Virus record (IMG/VR): IMGVR_UViG_3300028802_000018 | Coordinates: 1-55,638 of that record | DNA: 55,638 bases | Direction: 5' to 3' (one strand) | DNA from: a virus | Shown here: positions 41,488 through 48,277 of the stretch, piece by piece | Numbering within the stretch: position 1 is the first letter of the stretch | Layout: each line of letters starts with the position of its first letter | Notes under the pieces: generated by a model | The model's database searches: none | Told to the model about the DNA's origin: nothing | The model's input: the letters and a program-made list of their open reading frames with translations, nothing else | Translations under genes and position numbers: made by a program

Positions 41488-41741
41488 GCTGCATCCTCTG
41501 CACGTTCTGGGGGGCGATGCCCAATCCGAGATATCGCATCCAGGTGCTCTCGGATCATCGCTCCTGCGACAGCGTACCGTATAGGCTCGGGCAGCATTTC
41601 CAAATATTTCTCCCCGAGCGACCGGCGACCGTGCTCGATATCGCAGACGTAAGCCTGCGTTACGCCTAGGATTTCGCCAAGCCGTCTCTGCGAGAGGCCG
41701 GCAGCAATGCGAGAGGATCGGAGCGTGTCTGTCACATTCAT
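41484..41741 (-). CDS. XRE-family repressor-like regulator, leaderless
   Basis: 85 residues from ATG 41741 (ATG 41753 would lie within the -10 box). LRSSRIAAGLSQRRLGEILG, then VTQAYVCDIEHGRRSLGEKY, is a complete XRE helix-turn-helix. A helical end (EPIRYAVAGAMIREHLDAI) may dimerise. The predicted promoter puts the RNA start at or next to the ATG, so the mRNA is probably leaderless, as for lambda cI from PRM. It heads the long early operon and likely controls the divergent promoters. Confidence 0.8.
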   Translation of the reverse strand: MNVTDTLRSSRIAAGLSQRRLGEILGVTQAYVCDIEHGRRSLGEKYLEMLPEPIRYAVAGAMIREHLDAISRIGHRPPERAEDAA

Positions 41742-41748
41742 GGTGCGC

Positions 41749-41778
41749 AGCATACCCGGAGAAAATTCTCGCTGTCAA
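41749..41778 (-). promoter_or_regulatory. Promoter of the long early minus operon
   Basis: TTGACA (41773-41778 read on the minus strand), 18 bases, TATGCT (41749-41754). The interrupted palindrome GAGAA-AA-TTCTC (41759-41770) sits between the boxes and is a candidate operator for the XRE protein. Confidence 0.65.
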
Positions 41779-41791
41779 CCGAAAAAAGCTG

Positions 41792-41821
41792 TTGACGGGT
41801 TATCGCCAATGCGCGTACTCT
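41792..41821 (+). promoter_or_regulatory. Divergent promoter of the second plus operon
   Basis: TTGACG (41792-41797), 18 bases, TACTCT (41816-41821). Its -35 box lies 13 bases from that of the minus promoter, the two forming an inverted GTCAAC...GTTGAC pair. Predicted leader of about 20 bases carries CAGGGAGAGA before the first ATG. Confidence 0.55.
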
Positions 41822-41847
41822 CTGGTCATTGCACAGGGAGAGACCCG

Positions 41848-42204
41848 ATGACCAATCGCCCCGGCGAGTTCTTCGTCGAGAACAGTTACACGGACAGCCG
41901 CCTGATTGACCACGATCTGGTGAAGCAAAAGGGCCTGCGTGCGTATCGCAATTCACCCGGAACTGTTCGTCTGCAACTTCGTACCGCAACAGATAAGCAG
42001 GGTCGAATTTCGGGGATCAATCTGACTTTCACGCAGGCTCGCGAACTAAGCGAATTTTTGATTGATGCCATACCCGGCTCCACAACCGCCAAAGAGCGGC
42101 TCGCTCACATAATGCTGGAAAATAGCATCGCGACGGGGCACGGAGATACTATCGACGACCTTCTCGGTGAGCTTGCCGCGCACTTAAAAGCTAACCGTAT
42201 ATAA
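41848..42204 (+). CDS. First gene of the second plus-strand operon, hypothetical
   Basis: 118 residues from ATG 41848 with CAGGGAGAGACCCG before it. Beta-rich first half (RLIDHDLVKQKGLRAYRN, GTVRLQLRTATDKQGRI), then a helical end (LSEFLIDAIPG, DDLLGELAAHLKANR). Transcribed from the promoter divergent to the repressor-like gene, so probably expressed early. Function unknown. Confidence 0.65.
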   Translation: MTNRPGEFFVENSYTDSRLIDHDLVKQKGLRAYRNSPGTVRLQLRTATDKQGRISGINLTFTQARELSEFLIDAIPGSTTAKERLAHIMLENSIATGHGDTIDDLLGELAAHLKANRI

Positions 42205-42222
42205 CGCACAGGGAGAGACCCG

Positions 42223-42618
42223 ATGCTTTTGCAAAAACTTAAACCCCTCGCCGTCGCGGCGAACCGCCACTTCCTGAACCTCCTCCTTGGCCCCGTGGGC
42301 AAGCCGGATGTACACGATGGCTTCGGTCCTCCGAGGGTAGAGCGGGACCCCAAGCCTACTAAAGGAAGAGACCCGATGACCCTAGAGGAAAAACACGCCC
42401 TCTACGACAAACTGATCGCTGACCGCGCTCGCCGTGACCTCGCCGATTATGGTTCCACGGTTAGCAACATCGCTCGGTCGATCAGGAACGCCGGCATCCG
42501 TATCCGTACCGTCCACGAGTTCGGAGACCCGATGCCCGCCGACGTGTTGCCCGACCTGCGGCAAGCGCAGGCTGATCTCGCGGCGCTGATCACCGCTTTA
42601 GAAGAAGGTGCGCCATGA
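42223..42618 (+). CDS. Hypothetical early protein with a second internal start
   Basis: 131 residues from ATG 42223, preceded by CACAGGGAGAGACCCG. A second ATG in the same frame (42376) is preceded by AAAGGAAGAGACCCG and would give an 80-residue product (LEEKHALYDKLIADRARRDL, ending DLAALITALEEGAP). The first 51 residues are hydrophobic then Pro-rich. Two products from one frame, or a past fusion of two small genes, are both possible. Confidence 0.6.
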   Translation: MLLQKLKPLAVAANRHFLNLLLGPVGKPDVHDGFGPPRVERDPKPTKGRDPMTLEEKHALYDKLIADRARRDLADYGSTVSNIARSIRNAGIRIRTVHEFGDPMPADVLPDLRQAQADLAALITALEEGAP

Positions 42619-42845
42619 CCGAAACACCACTCTTGGACCCTTACCGCGTGCTACCGCACCGCGACGTGCTGGACTGCACCATGTACTCCTGCGCCACGGG
42701 TGCGCCGCTAGGTGCCCAGAGTTTCGAGCATGTGCCATGCGGCATGGACCTGAAGCCGGCCCATATCGAAGACAACTGGTGCCCGTATTGCGCCGCTACC
42801 ATTAACAAGGCGGCTAAACGTCGCGCGAACGCAGAGTGGAAATGA
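42615..42845 (+). CDS. Small Cys-containing protein
   Basis: 76 residues; start overlaps the preceding stop (ATGA). Cys pairs (CTMYSC, later CPYC) suggest a zinc site, followed by a basic end (KAAKRRANAEW). Function unknown. Confidence 0.6.
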   Translation: MTETPLLDPYRVLPHRDVLDCTMYSCATGAPLGAQSFEHVPCGMDLKPAHIEDNWCPYCAATINKAAKRRANAEWK

Positions 42846-42848
42846 GTC

Positions 42849-43055
42849 ATGAACCCAGACAACATCGCCCCCTTCCATCCCAGCCAGCGTGTCGTCAGCA
42901 CCCGTCACCCTTTATGGCCGCCCCTCACAGTGACGCGATGCTGGAGTATTGCCCCAGGTGTTTGGCGCATCGAATGGACAGACAAACCCTGCCCTGACGC
43001 TGCGGCTGTTACCGGCAGCGCGGCGGCTTCGGGTTATGTGCGGGCGAACAGATGA
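42849..43055 (+). CDS. Small hypothetical protein
   Basis: 68 residues from ATG 42849, three bases after the previous TGA. Possible strands (TVTRCWSIAPGVWRIEW) and Ala/Gly-rich end. Stop overlaps the next start (ATGA). Function unknown. Confidence 0.5.
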   Translation: MNPDNIAPFHPSQRVVSTRHPLWPPLTVTRCWSIAPGVWRIEWTDKPCPDAAAVTGSAAASGYVRANR

Positions 43056-43246
43056 CCGTCGCACCAGACACGCATTGCGCCCACGGCAAGCCGTTCTATG
43101 GCGACAGCCGCGCTACACAATGCATCGAATGCGACATAGTTTGGCACCGGGCCATGCTGGAAGCAGCCAATGAGCGAGCATCGCATCACCGCCACATGCT
43201 CGGAATTGCCGAGAAACTGCGCGATCTCATGTTTGGATCGGATTAA
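43052..43246 (+). CDS. Small zinc-binding-like protein
   Basis: 64 residues. HCAHGKPF and CIECDIVWH give a C/H ligand set compatible with one zinc, then a His-rich helix (NERASHHRHMLGIAEKL). Coupled to its neighbour upstream. Function unknown. Confidence 0.55.
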   Translation: MTVAPDTHCAHGKPFYGDSRATQCIECDIVWHRAMLEAANERASHHRHMLGIAEKLRDLMFGSD

Positions 43247-43250
43247 CCCA

Positions 43251-43544
43251 ATGTCAGGATACTGGAACGCCCACTCCGACCGCGATTGGCAAGACGAGTG
43301 CATGATGTACGAGGAATCCAAACCTATCGAGGAAGAGATGGATCGATATCCAGACGAGACGACGCGCCGCTTCGATCAGCAGTTCGCCGAAAGCCCGGCC
43401 GAACATATTAACCAGAGGAACAAGCGAAAGCTGGATGCTTTGATTCTCGACGTAGAACAAGCGATAGCGTCTCTCGACGGTAGATGGGCAAACCTTGCCC
43501 GGGTTCAGTTAGGAGAGGCCCTAGAAAGGGCGAGGAAGCCATGA
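43251..43544 (+). CDS. Acidic helical protein
   Basis: 97 residues from ATG 43251. The first half is acidic (SKPIEEEMDRYPDE), the second a long helix (RKLDALILDVEQAIASLDGR). Stop overlaps the next start. Function unknown. Confidence 0.6.
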   Translation: MSGYWNAHSDRDWQDECMMYEESKPIEEEMDRYPDETTRRFDQQFAESPAEHINQRNKRKLDALILDVEQAIASLDGRWANLARVQLGEALERARKP

Positions 43545-43786
43545 CCCTACGATACCCCCTCCCGCTGAATTGGGATGCGGAACTAGACCGTCTCGACGCC
43601 CTCAACAACGACGAAATGGGCGATCGCCTTGACGAGATCGATCGCATGGCTACCCTGGCCGGTGTCTCTACAGCATACGTCGAGCCAACCCAGCCCGAAC
43701 CTCGTTGGCACAGCATCCTCGCGATGATCCTGTGGCCCGGCACGGCGCTGTGCATGGTTTGGATTCTTTATGGGGTGTTTGGATGA
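43541..43786 (+). CDS. Tail-anchored membrane protein
   Basis: 81 residues; start overlaps the preceding stop. The first 60 residues are soluble and acidic; the last 25 (ILAMILWPGTALCMVWILYG) form one membrane segment, so the protein would be anchored by its C-terminus. Last secure gene of this operon. Confidence 0.6.
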   Translation: MTLRYPLPLNWDAELDRLDALNNDEMGDRLDEIDRMATLAGVSTAYVEPTQPEPRWHSILAMILWPGTALCMVWILYGVFG

Positions 43787-43837
43787 CACACCTCACCTAA
43801 TCCCCGGCCGCGCAGCAACCAGAAAGGATCGTTACGA

Positions 43838-43966
43838 ATGGGCTTGGCGGCCCTGTCGCGGCCGGGGTATCAGAGATCGCGCTATGAGAAAGCGATCGCG
43901 AAAGCAAACAGGCGGGGAACCCTCTCCCCGCCTGTTCTTATACCGGCTATCGTGCCGGTTGTATGA
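43838..43966 (+). CDS. Possible 42-residue peptide spanning the terminator
   Basis: ATG 43838 has AGAAAGGA upstream. The product begins LAALSRPGYQRSRYEKAIAK and ends in hydrophobic residues (VLIPAIVPVV). The frame runs through the terminator hairpin, so it may be chance. Low confidence. Confidence 0.3.
   Translation: MGLAALSRPGYQRSRYEKAIAKANRRGTLSPPVLIPAIVPVV
43907..43940. terminator. Bidirectional terminator between convergent operons
   Basis: AACAGGCGGGGA (43907-43918) pairs perfectly with TCCCCGCCTGTT (43925-43936) around a 6-base loop. CTTAT follows on the plus strand and TTTGCTTTC on the minus strand. It lies between the plus operon and the end of the lysis cluster and would stop transcripts from both sides. 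Confidence 0.75.
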
Positions 43967-43985
43967 CCAGAGATGCAGCAGCCTA

Positions 43986-44231
43986 TCACAACCGGCTGAG
44001 GATTCCTACCAACCATTGCAGGCTCGATGGGTCCAGCGCAAGCCGAGCGATCCCGGTAGCGGTATGACAGGCCGACAGCCACGGCGTAAGCTGCGGGAAC
44101 ATCGGCAGCACAGCGGTTGCTTGAGCGCATACAGCGGCAATTTGCTCGGTGTACTGGGTGCTGGTGGCGACCTGCTGCGGGGTGCATGCAGCGAGCGACA
44201 GTGCGGTGAGCGGAGCGATGAGGCGGTTCAT
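43986..44231 (-). CDS. Small lipoprotein (outer-spanin candidate)
   Basis: 81 residues. MNRLIAPLTALSLAAC is a lipoprotein signal with lipobox LAAC, giving a mature protein that begins CTPQQVATS. The rest is helical with two more Cys. Size and place at the end of the lysis cluster fit an Rz1-like outer-membrane spanin subunit, though it is longer and less Pro-rich than most. Alternative: a surface exclusion lipoprotein. Confidence 0.6.
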   Translation of the reverse strand: MNRLIAPLTALSLAACTPQQVATSTQYTEQIAAVCAQATAVLPMFPQLTPWLSACHTATGIARLALDPSSLQWLVGILSRL

Positions 44232-44575
44232 GTCGGATCTCCCTGCGCTCTCTTGATTTCCTCATGCACGACACGGAACATCGTCTCGTAGTGGCCGTGC
44301 TTCCCCTCGGCCATAAACTCGTCATAACGAGCCTGGACGCGCTTGTTGATCTCGGTCTTTCGGTCAAACTCAGAGATGTCGTTCACGTCGGCCTCTGTCC
44401 ATTCTGGTTTGGCATCATCAGCCGCGACGTAGTGGCGAGCCTCTGACCGCAGCCCGTCGATGACCGCGAGCATGGCGACGAGATAGCGATACTCGCCCAC
44501 TTCCGGCTCGCAGCGATCCCAGCAATCTTCGACGTAGGCGCGGGCCTCGGTCTCGATCTCCGTGATGTCGCTCAT
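44228..44575 (-). CDS. Hypothetical acidic protein
   Basis: 115 residues from ATG 44575 (overlap with the membrane peptide stop). Acidic and helical (ITEIETEARAYVEDCWDRCE, then KTEINKRVQARYDEFMAEGK). Stop overlaps the lipoprotein start. Function unknown. Confidence 0.6.
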   Translation of the reverse strand: MSDITEIETEARAYVEDCWDRCEPEVGEYRYLVAMLAVIDGLRSEARHYVAADDAKPEWTEADVNDISEFDRKTEINKRVQARYDEFMAEGKHGHYETMFRVVHEEIKRAQGDPT

Positions 44576-44646
44576 GCCAACACCCACCAAATCAATAATC
44601 CGATCACGACCAGCGCCGCCGCTGCGGCAATGTTCTCCGGTCTCAT
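44572..44646 (-). CDS. 24-residue membrane peptide
   Basis: From ATG 44646, with GGAG nine bases upstream, to TGA 44572, overlapping the next start. Nearly all of it is one membrane segment (IAAAAALVVIGLLIWWVLA). A short peptide in a lysis cluster may help holin function; unproven. Confidence 0.45.
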   Translation of the reverse strand: MRPENIAAAAALVVIGLLIWWVLA

Positions 44647-44673
44647 GGCGTCGGCTCCGGCGTGTCGCGGTAT

Positions 44674-45027
44674 TCACCGAGGGATTGTAACAACAACCCT
44701 AGCCGGTATCATCCGGATACCCGTAACGTAAACAACCACCCCGACAGCCCCAGGGTAGTAGCTGCTGCCCATCTGGGCCATCTCTCCGCCGGATATACTG
44801 ATTCCTTCTCTCAATGCAGCACTCGTAAGTCCGTAGGCAAAATCATCGACCCACGGGCCGAGCGCATGAACGCTTAGATCATCCACGGCGGTCAAAGGCG
44901 TCACTCCTTTGGCTCTCAACTTACGACACGCCCTGTACACTGCCGATGACCCCAGCTTGCGGACCTGCCTCCGGTTTAGTCGATCGATATGCTTGACGTG
45001 GCTCGACCCGATTGCAGTCTCGATCAT
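44674..45027 (-). CDS. Hypothetical protein of the lysis cluster
   Basis: 117 residues from ATG 45027 (overlap with the previous stop). Basic N-terminal half (HIDRLNRRQVRKLGSSAVYR), strand-rich end (PGAVGVVVYVTGIRMIPARV). No known family. Confidence 0.55.
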   Translation of the reverse strand: MIETAIGSSHVKHIDRLNRRQVRKLGSSAVYRACRKLRAKGVTPLTAVDDLSVHALGPWVDDFAYGLTSAALREGISISGGEMAQMGSSYYPGAVGVVVYVTGIRMIPARVVVTIPR

Positions 45028-45242
45028 CGGCGCAACGGGAGCACGCACCCAAGCAGGGTAAACACGATGTAGATCACCGCAATCGCCACGATCGCCCAGA
45101 GGATCACATTGACGACCTGGACGATCACAGTCCCCCCAAACGGGGCCGGAAGAAAAGCCAGCAGAATGCGAACGATCGCCACCACGGCAATAATAATGAC
45201 GAGGCCGACCAGCAGGCTCTCGATCCCGGCAAAGCATCCCAT
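45024..45242 (-). CDS. Two-pass small membrane protein, holin-like
   Basis: 72 residues from ATG 45242 with AGGAGG directly upstream. Two hydrophobic segments (LLVGLVIIIAVVAIVRILLA and IVQVVNVILWAIVAIAVIYI) separated by a short turn, basic C-terminus (PLRR). This is the layout of a class II holin. A second candidate lies just upstream, so which one is the holin is open. Confidence 0.6.
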   Translation of the reverse strand: MGCFAGIESLLVGLVIIIAVVAIVRILLAFLPAPFGGTVIVQVVNVILWAIVAIAVIYIVFTLLGCVLPLRR

Positions 45243-45252
45243 GTCAGTCCTC

Positions 45253-45666
45253 CTATGCCGCCGAGGCGGGCGCTGGCGGCGTTCCAGCGGGCACCGTGGG
45301 TGCCTTCGCAATCTCGGCCACCGGGATCGCCGTCGCGATGTTTGGCTTCCCTACAGCCGTCTCCGTGACCGTAACCGGCACCGGGTGGCCGGCTTCCATC
45401 GTCATCTGCGCCGACGCCCGAGCCGCAGCAACTTCAGCCCGGCGCTTTTCCGCGATGGCAGCGATCTTCTGATACGCGGACCACCCCAACATCCCCACCG
45501 CAACCGCCGCCGTTGCAGCCATCGTAACCTGATCGCCCGTGACGGTGAGTGCCCACGTAAATCCAAAGCTGCTCGCGAGACCGAGGACACCACGAACCAA
45601 GCCCATGACGATCGGCAGGTATGGCGAGGATGCAGCGCTCGTGAGATAGTTGCCGCTGTCACTCAT
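45253..45666 (-). CDS. Holin candidate with membrane N-terminus
   Basis: 137 residues. Hydrophobic stretches at about 18-38 (LPIVMGLVRGVLGLASSFGF) and 45-62 (QVTMAATAAVAVGMLGW), then a basic helix (KRRAEVAAARASAQ) and a Pro/Ala-rich tail. Position directly after the LysM and endolysin genes suggests a holin or anti-holin. Identity uncertain. Confidence 0.6.
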   Translation of the reverse strand: MSDSGNYLTSAASSPYLPIVMGLVRGVLGLASSFGFTWALTVTGDQVTMAATAAVAVGMLGWSAYQKIAAIAEKRRAEVAAARASAQMTMEAGHPVPVTVTETAVGKPNIATAIPVAEIAKAPTVPAGTPPAPASAA

Positions 45667-45891
45667 TCAGTCCATCCACTCGCGCGGGATTTTCAACACC
45701 TGCCCCGGATGGATCGTATATTTCTCGTCCATGCCAGGGTTGAGATCGGCAATCTTCTGATAGTCGCGGGCATGCCCAAAACGCTCAGCGATCTCCGAGA
45801 GCGTATCACCCTTGACGACCGTAACCGTGTAGCAGTCATCGTGCCGGGTGACGTTGGAGAACCAATCGTAAATGCTACCGATGATGCTCAT
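45667..45891 (-). CDS. LysM-domain protein
   Basis: 74 residues. YTVTVVKGDTLSEIAERFG and IADLNPGMDEKYTIHPGQVL, then KIPREW, form one complete LysM peptidoglycan-binding domain. There is no export signal or catalytic part. Its start overlaps the endolysin stop (ATGA), so it probably works with the endolysin, by binding cell wall, or in the virion. Confidence 0.85.
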   Translation of the reverse strand: MSIIGSIYDWFSNVTRHDDCYTVTVVKGDTLSEIAERFGHARDYQKIADLNPGMDEKYTIHPGQVLKIPREWMD

Positions 45892-46556
45892 TGTGATGCC
45901 TCTTCTCTGGCTTGTTGACGCGACAGAGCGTTCATCGCTGCCGCCGACCCATTTCCATAGATGCCATCAATCGCCCCCGCGTACAGACCATCCTCAGCGA
46001 GCACTTGTTGAATTGCTTTGATGCGCTCAACTACCGAGCGGATACCGTCTGATGGCGCAGGCCCCTCACCGCCATACGCTCCGTCAAGCGCGCGTTCGGC
46101 ATAGCGCATCCGTCCTGAAAAGCCTGGAAGATGTGTTGATGTTGTCCCCCCAGGACGCTCATAGGTTAACCCCGCCGAAAACACAGCATCATCAAGCGTT
46201 GCTGTCTTTTTTAGTGCGGTGATCGTGGACTTGTGTGACCCGCTCAACTCGTGAATTAGGAAACTGTAGTTTCCTTCATCCGAGGAGAATGCAAAACCGT
46301 TCTCGACGCACCATGCCTCGAATGCGCGTCGGCGTGGTCCCGTCCATTGCGCCCAGCCATAGCCGCCACGGCTACCCTCAACCGCAGGCGCAATCTCCTG
46401 CAAAGTTTTAAAGCCGGCGCTCTCGTAGCCCAGATTGCCAACGATTCCTGCCGCCTGTTCAGGCGTTAGATCAAAATATACCTCAAGACGCCTGACCAGC
46501 CATCCGCTGCGCTTCTTGTATGAGGCATCAGTGCCGGGCATATCAAAACCATTCAT
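45888..46556 (-). CDS. Endolysin: tail-lysozyme-type catalytic domain plus C-terminal wall-binding-like part
   Basis: 222 residues. GNLGYES (40-46, with Glu 45 as likely catalytic acid) and GGYGWAQWTGPRR (64-76) are the signature of the phage tail-lysozyme family. The C-terminus (RIKAIQQVLAEDGLYAGAID, GIYGNGSAAAMNAL) looks like a short peptidoglycan-binding domain. No signal peptide, so a holin must release it. Coupled to the LysM gene. Confident as a muralytic enzyme. Confidence 0.85.
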   Translation of the reverse strand: MNGFDMPGTDASYKKRSGWLVRRLEVYFDLTPEQAAGIVGNLGYESAGFKTLQEIAPAVEGSRGGYGWAQWTGPRRRAFEAWCVENGFAFSSDEGNYSFLIHELSGSHKSTITALKKTATLDDAVFSAGLTYERPGGTTSTHLPGFSGRMRYAERALDGAYGGEGPAPSDGIRSVVERIKAIQQVLAEDGLYAGAIDGIYGNGSAAAMNALSRQQAREEASQ

Positions 46557-46750
46557 TTTGACACTTCGTCCTTCCGATTCTCAACCTCATCGCATCGCCG
46601 CTGCCAGTATTCTGCCTCACCGTTCCGTAGCGCAATCCCCACCAACATCCGCAAAGCTGCGGAACGTGTCATCGGATACCGCTCTCGCCACTCATCTACA
46701 CGAGCGAGTTGCTCGGATGCAAAGCGGATCGAGATCGGCGATGGTGTCAT
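46553..46750 (-). CDS. Ribbon-helix-helix regulator of the lysis cluster, leaderless
   Basis: 65 residues from ATG 46750. PISIRFASEQLARVDEW, then TRSAALRMLVGIALRNGE, is the ribbon-helix-helix fold of Arc/CopG type regulators. There is no ribosome-binding site, and the predicted promoter puts the RNA start next to the ATG, so the mRNA is likely leaderless. Its stop overlaps the endolysin start (ATGA). It may time or limit lysis-gene expression. Confidence 0.7.
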   Translation of the reverse strand: MTPSPISIRFASEQLARVDEWRERYPMTRSAALRMLVGIALRNGEAEYWQRRCDEVENRKDEVSK

Positions 46751-46757
46751 ACGGATA

Positions 46758-46786
46758 AGTGTAATACACGGCCGCGCCGCCGTCAA
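46758..46786 (-). promoter_or_regulatory. Promoter of the regulator-endolysin unit
   Basis: On the minus strand TTGACG (46781-46786), 17 bases, TACACT (46758-46763), then TATCCGT and the ATG. It overlaps the stop codon of the upstream gene. Confidence 0.6.
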
Positions 46787-47217
46787 TCCTGCCGGCTACG
46801 CCTCCCAGGCGGTCCCTGGAGAAGCTGGCTCTGTAGACCAGACAAAGCACGGCTCAGTGCTTCGATCCGCTCCGCAGAGGTTGCTACCTGTACCTGAAGC
46901 GATTTCACTCGCTCGTCTACCAGCATCATCTGCCGCATGCTCAGGTCGAGACGGTCGATGTGCTGGTTGGCGATAATATTGTCTTTTTCCAGGTTCTCAA
47001 TCCGCAACGCTATCTCATGAACCCTGACCCCGCCCACCGTATCCAGGCGGGTGACGTGGGCATCCAGCGCGTTCGCCCGCTGGATAATGTGCATCGTGGT
47101 CTGGTCGAGATGAGCGGCCCACCAGATAGTAAAGCCAAGCTGCGTGCTGACCGCGATAATGACCGCAACGGCAGCGCTAGTGCGCCAGCTATTTACGTTG
47201 CCGTTCCCGTCACTCAC
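46783..47217 (-). CDS. Membrane-anchored coiled-coil protein (inner-spanin candidate)
   Basis: 144 residues from GTG 47217. One N-terminal membrane segment (AAVAVIIAVSTQLGFTIWWA, residues about 14-34) followed by a long periplasmic coiled coil (IALRIENLEKDNIIANQHID, then SAERIEALSRALSGLQSQLL). This is the layout of an Rz-like inner-membrane spanin; the lipoprotein gene 2.5 kb away could be the partner. Evidence is by architecture only. Confidence 0.6.
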   Translation of the reverse strand: MSDGNGNVNSWRTSAAVAVIIAVSTQLGFTIWWAAHLDQTTMHIIQRANALDAHVTRLDTVGGVRVHEIALRIENLEKDNIIANQHIDRLDLSMRQMMLVDERVKSLQVQVATSAERIEALSRALSGLQSQLLQGPPGRRSRQD

Positions 47218-47226
47218 CGCAAACGG

Positions 47227-47484
47227 TCAAGACTGATCGCCTCCTTCACCATCAGCGTGGACCAACTGATTCTGTCGCTCAATCTCCCGTTCCTTGAGAC
47301 GTAGGTAGATCGCGTCAATATCCTCGCTCGCATAGACCCGCCGTGCTGGCTCCGGTCGCAGTGCATCAGGCCCGCTCCATCGTGGCACGCACGGCTGCGG
47401 CTTGATCGCATGATTCGCAAACAGCGTCCCGCAATGGATGCATCGCGGATTACCGGGAGACATTTCATGTTCAGGAATGCTCAT
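47227..47484 (-). CDS. Small CxxC protein
   Basis: 85 residues from the second of two adjacent ATG codons (47487, 47484), which fits GGGAGG better. CIHCGTLFANH may bind zinc. The C-terminal half is charged (DIDAIYLRLKEREIERQNQL). Function unknown. Confidence 0.55.
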   Translation of the reverse strand: MSIPEHEMSPGNPRCIHCGTLFANHAIKPQPCVPRWSGPDALRPEPARRVYASEDIDAIYLRLKEREIERQNQLVHADGEGGDQS

Positions 47485-47801
47485 CATCCGCCTCCCAACT
47501 TCAGTATCGGACTGAGCAGTACACCTAGAATCGAGACCACGATAGCCCCGATTGCCCACGCCAACCGTTCCAAGCGTGCGCCACGCTGCTCACATGCTCT
47601 CAGGTGCATGATCACCCGCTCTTCCGTTCGTGCGGCCCAATCCTCTAATTTCCGCACCCTGGCTTCCAATCCGTTCACGGCACTCTCCCCAATGTACTGG
47701 TGTGGGTGGAGATCGTGCGTGAAGGGATACACACCAGAACGGTGCGCCAACCGGAAAACTCCCGGATTTTTAACGGAATAATCCTCCGAAACGTTGCTCA
47801 T
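47484..47801 (-). CDS. Coiled-coil protein with C-terminal membrane segment
   Basis: 105 residues. Soluble N-terminus, coiled helix (LEARVRKLEDWAARTEERVI), one membrane segment near the end (AWAIGAIVVSILGVLLSPIL). Overlaps both neighbours by 3-4 bases. One of several small membrane proteins between fibre and lysis genes. Confidence 0.6.
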   Translation of the reverse strand: MSNVSEDYSVKNPGVFRLAHRSGVYPFTHDLHPHQYIGESAVNGLEARVRKLEDWAARTEERVIMHLRACEQRGARLERLAWAIGAIVVSILGVLLSPILKLGGG

Positions 47802-48082
47802 GTCGTTTTTGCGTCCGTCTCGGCCCGCTGTTCAGCCCTGCCCTGAAGATTGCTGGCTATCGCTGTTGCGGTCACGAGAGCGTCTTTCATCGAGTTTGAA
47901 GCGAGTTCGACCTTGCGAACGTCCTCGGCTACGATGTCGAGCTTTTGCGAGGTTACAAGCGAATGCGCGGCGGCCAGAGTGATCGCGCGCTTGTTCATCA
48001 CGTTCTGATAGATACCCCAGAAAACGCCGATAGCGAGGCCAAGCTGCCCGATTGTGTTCAGCCAGGATTGAAACTCGCTCAT
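47798..48082 (-). CDS. Membrane protein with helical cytoplasmic or periplasmic tail
   Basis: 94 residues from ATG 48082 (ATGA overlap). A membrane segment at about 9-27 (TIGQLGLAIGVFWGIYQNV) then a long Ala-rich helix. Could be an accessory lysis or fibre-linked membrane protein. Confidence 0.55.
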   Translation of the reverse strand: MSEFQSWLNTIGQLGLAIGVFWGIYQNVMNKRAITLAAAHSLVTSQKLDIVAEDVRKVELASNSMKDALVTATAIASNLQGRAEQRAETDAKTT

Positions 48083-48273
48083 GTCGGTCTCATCATGCAC
48101 CGCTCGACCATGAACTTGATCAGATCACGCTGCCCTTCCCCAGAAGACGCGAGCAAATACAGCGTAAACGCCATAAACAGCATCAGCGATAACAGCGCAG
48201 GGGACACCTTGAGCGCGTCAACAACCTGCTTGCCTATCCCCTCAACCTTGGAAATCGTTGGCGGATCGGACAT
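48079..48273 (-). CDS. Small single-pass membrane protein
   Basis: 64 residues. One membrane segment (LLSLMLFMAFTLYLLASSG), a charged N-terminal helix and the C-terminus MVERCMMRPT. Start lies 4 bases after the TAG-side end of the large Tat protein gene. Function unknown. Confidence 0.6.
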   Translation of the reverse strand: MSDPPTISKVEGIGKQVVDALKVSPALLSLMLFMAFTLYLLASSGEGQRDLIKFMVERCMMRPT

Positions 48274-48277
48274 TACT

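Noticed and set aside
43770-44291. 173-codon plus-strand frame after the second plus operon
   Set aside because: It passes through the terminator and overlaps the lipoprotein gene, with a composition typical of a shadow frame.
45109-45918. 269-codon plus-strand frame over the lysis genes
   Set aside because: Arg-rich shadow of the holin-like and LysM genes; those have clear domains and coupled starts.
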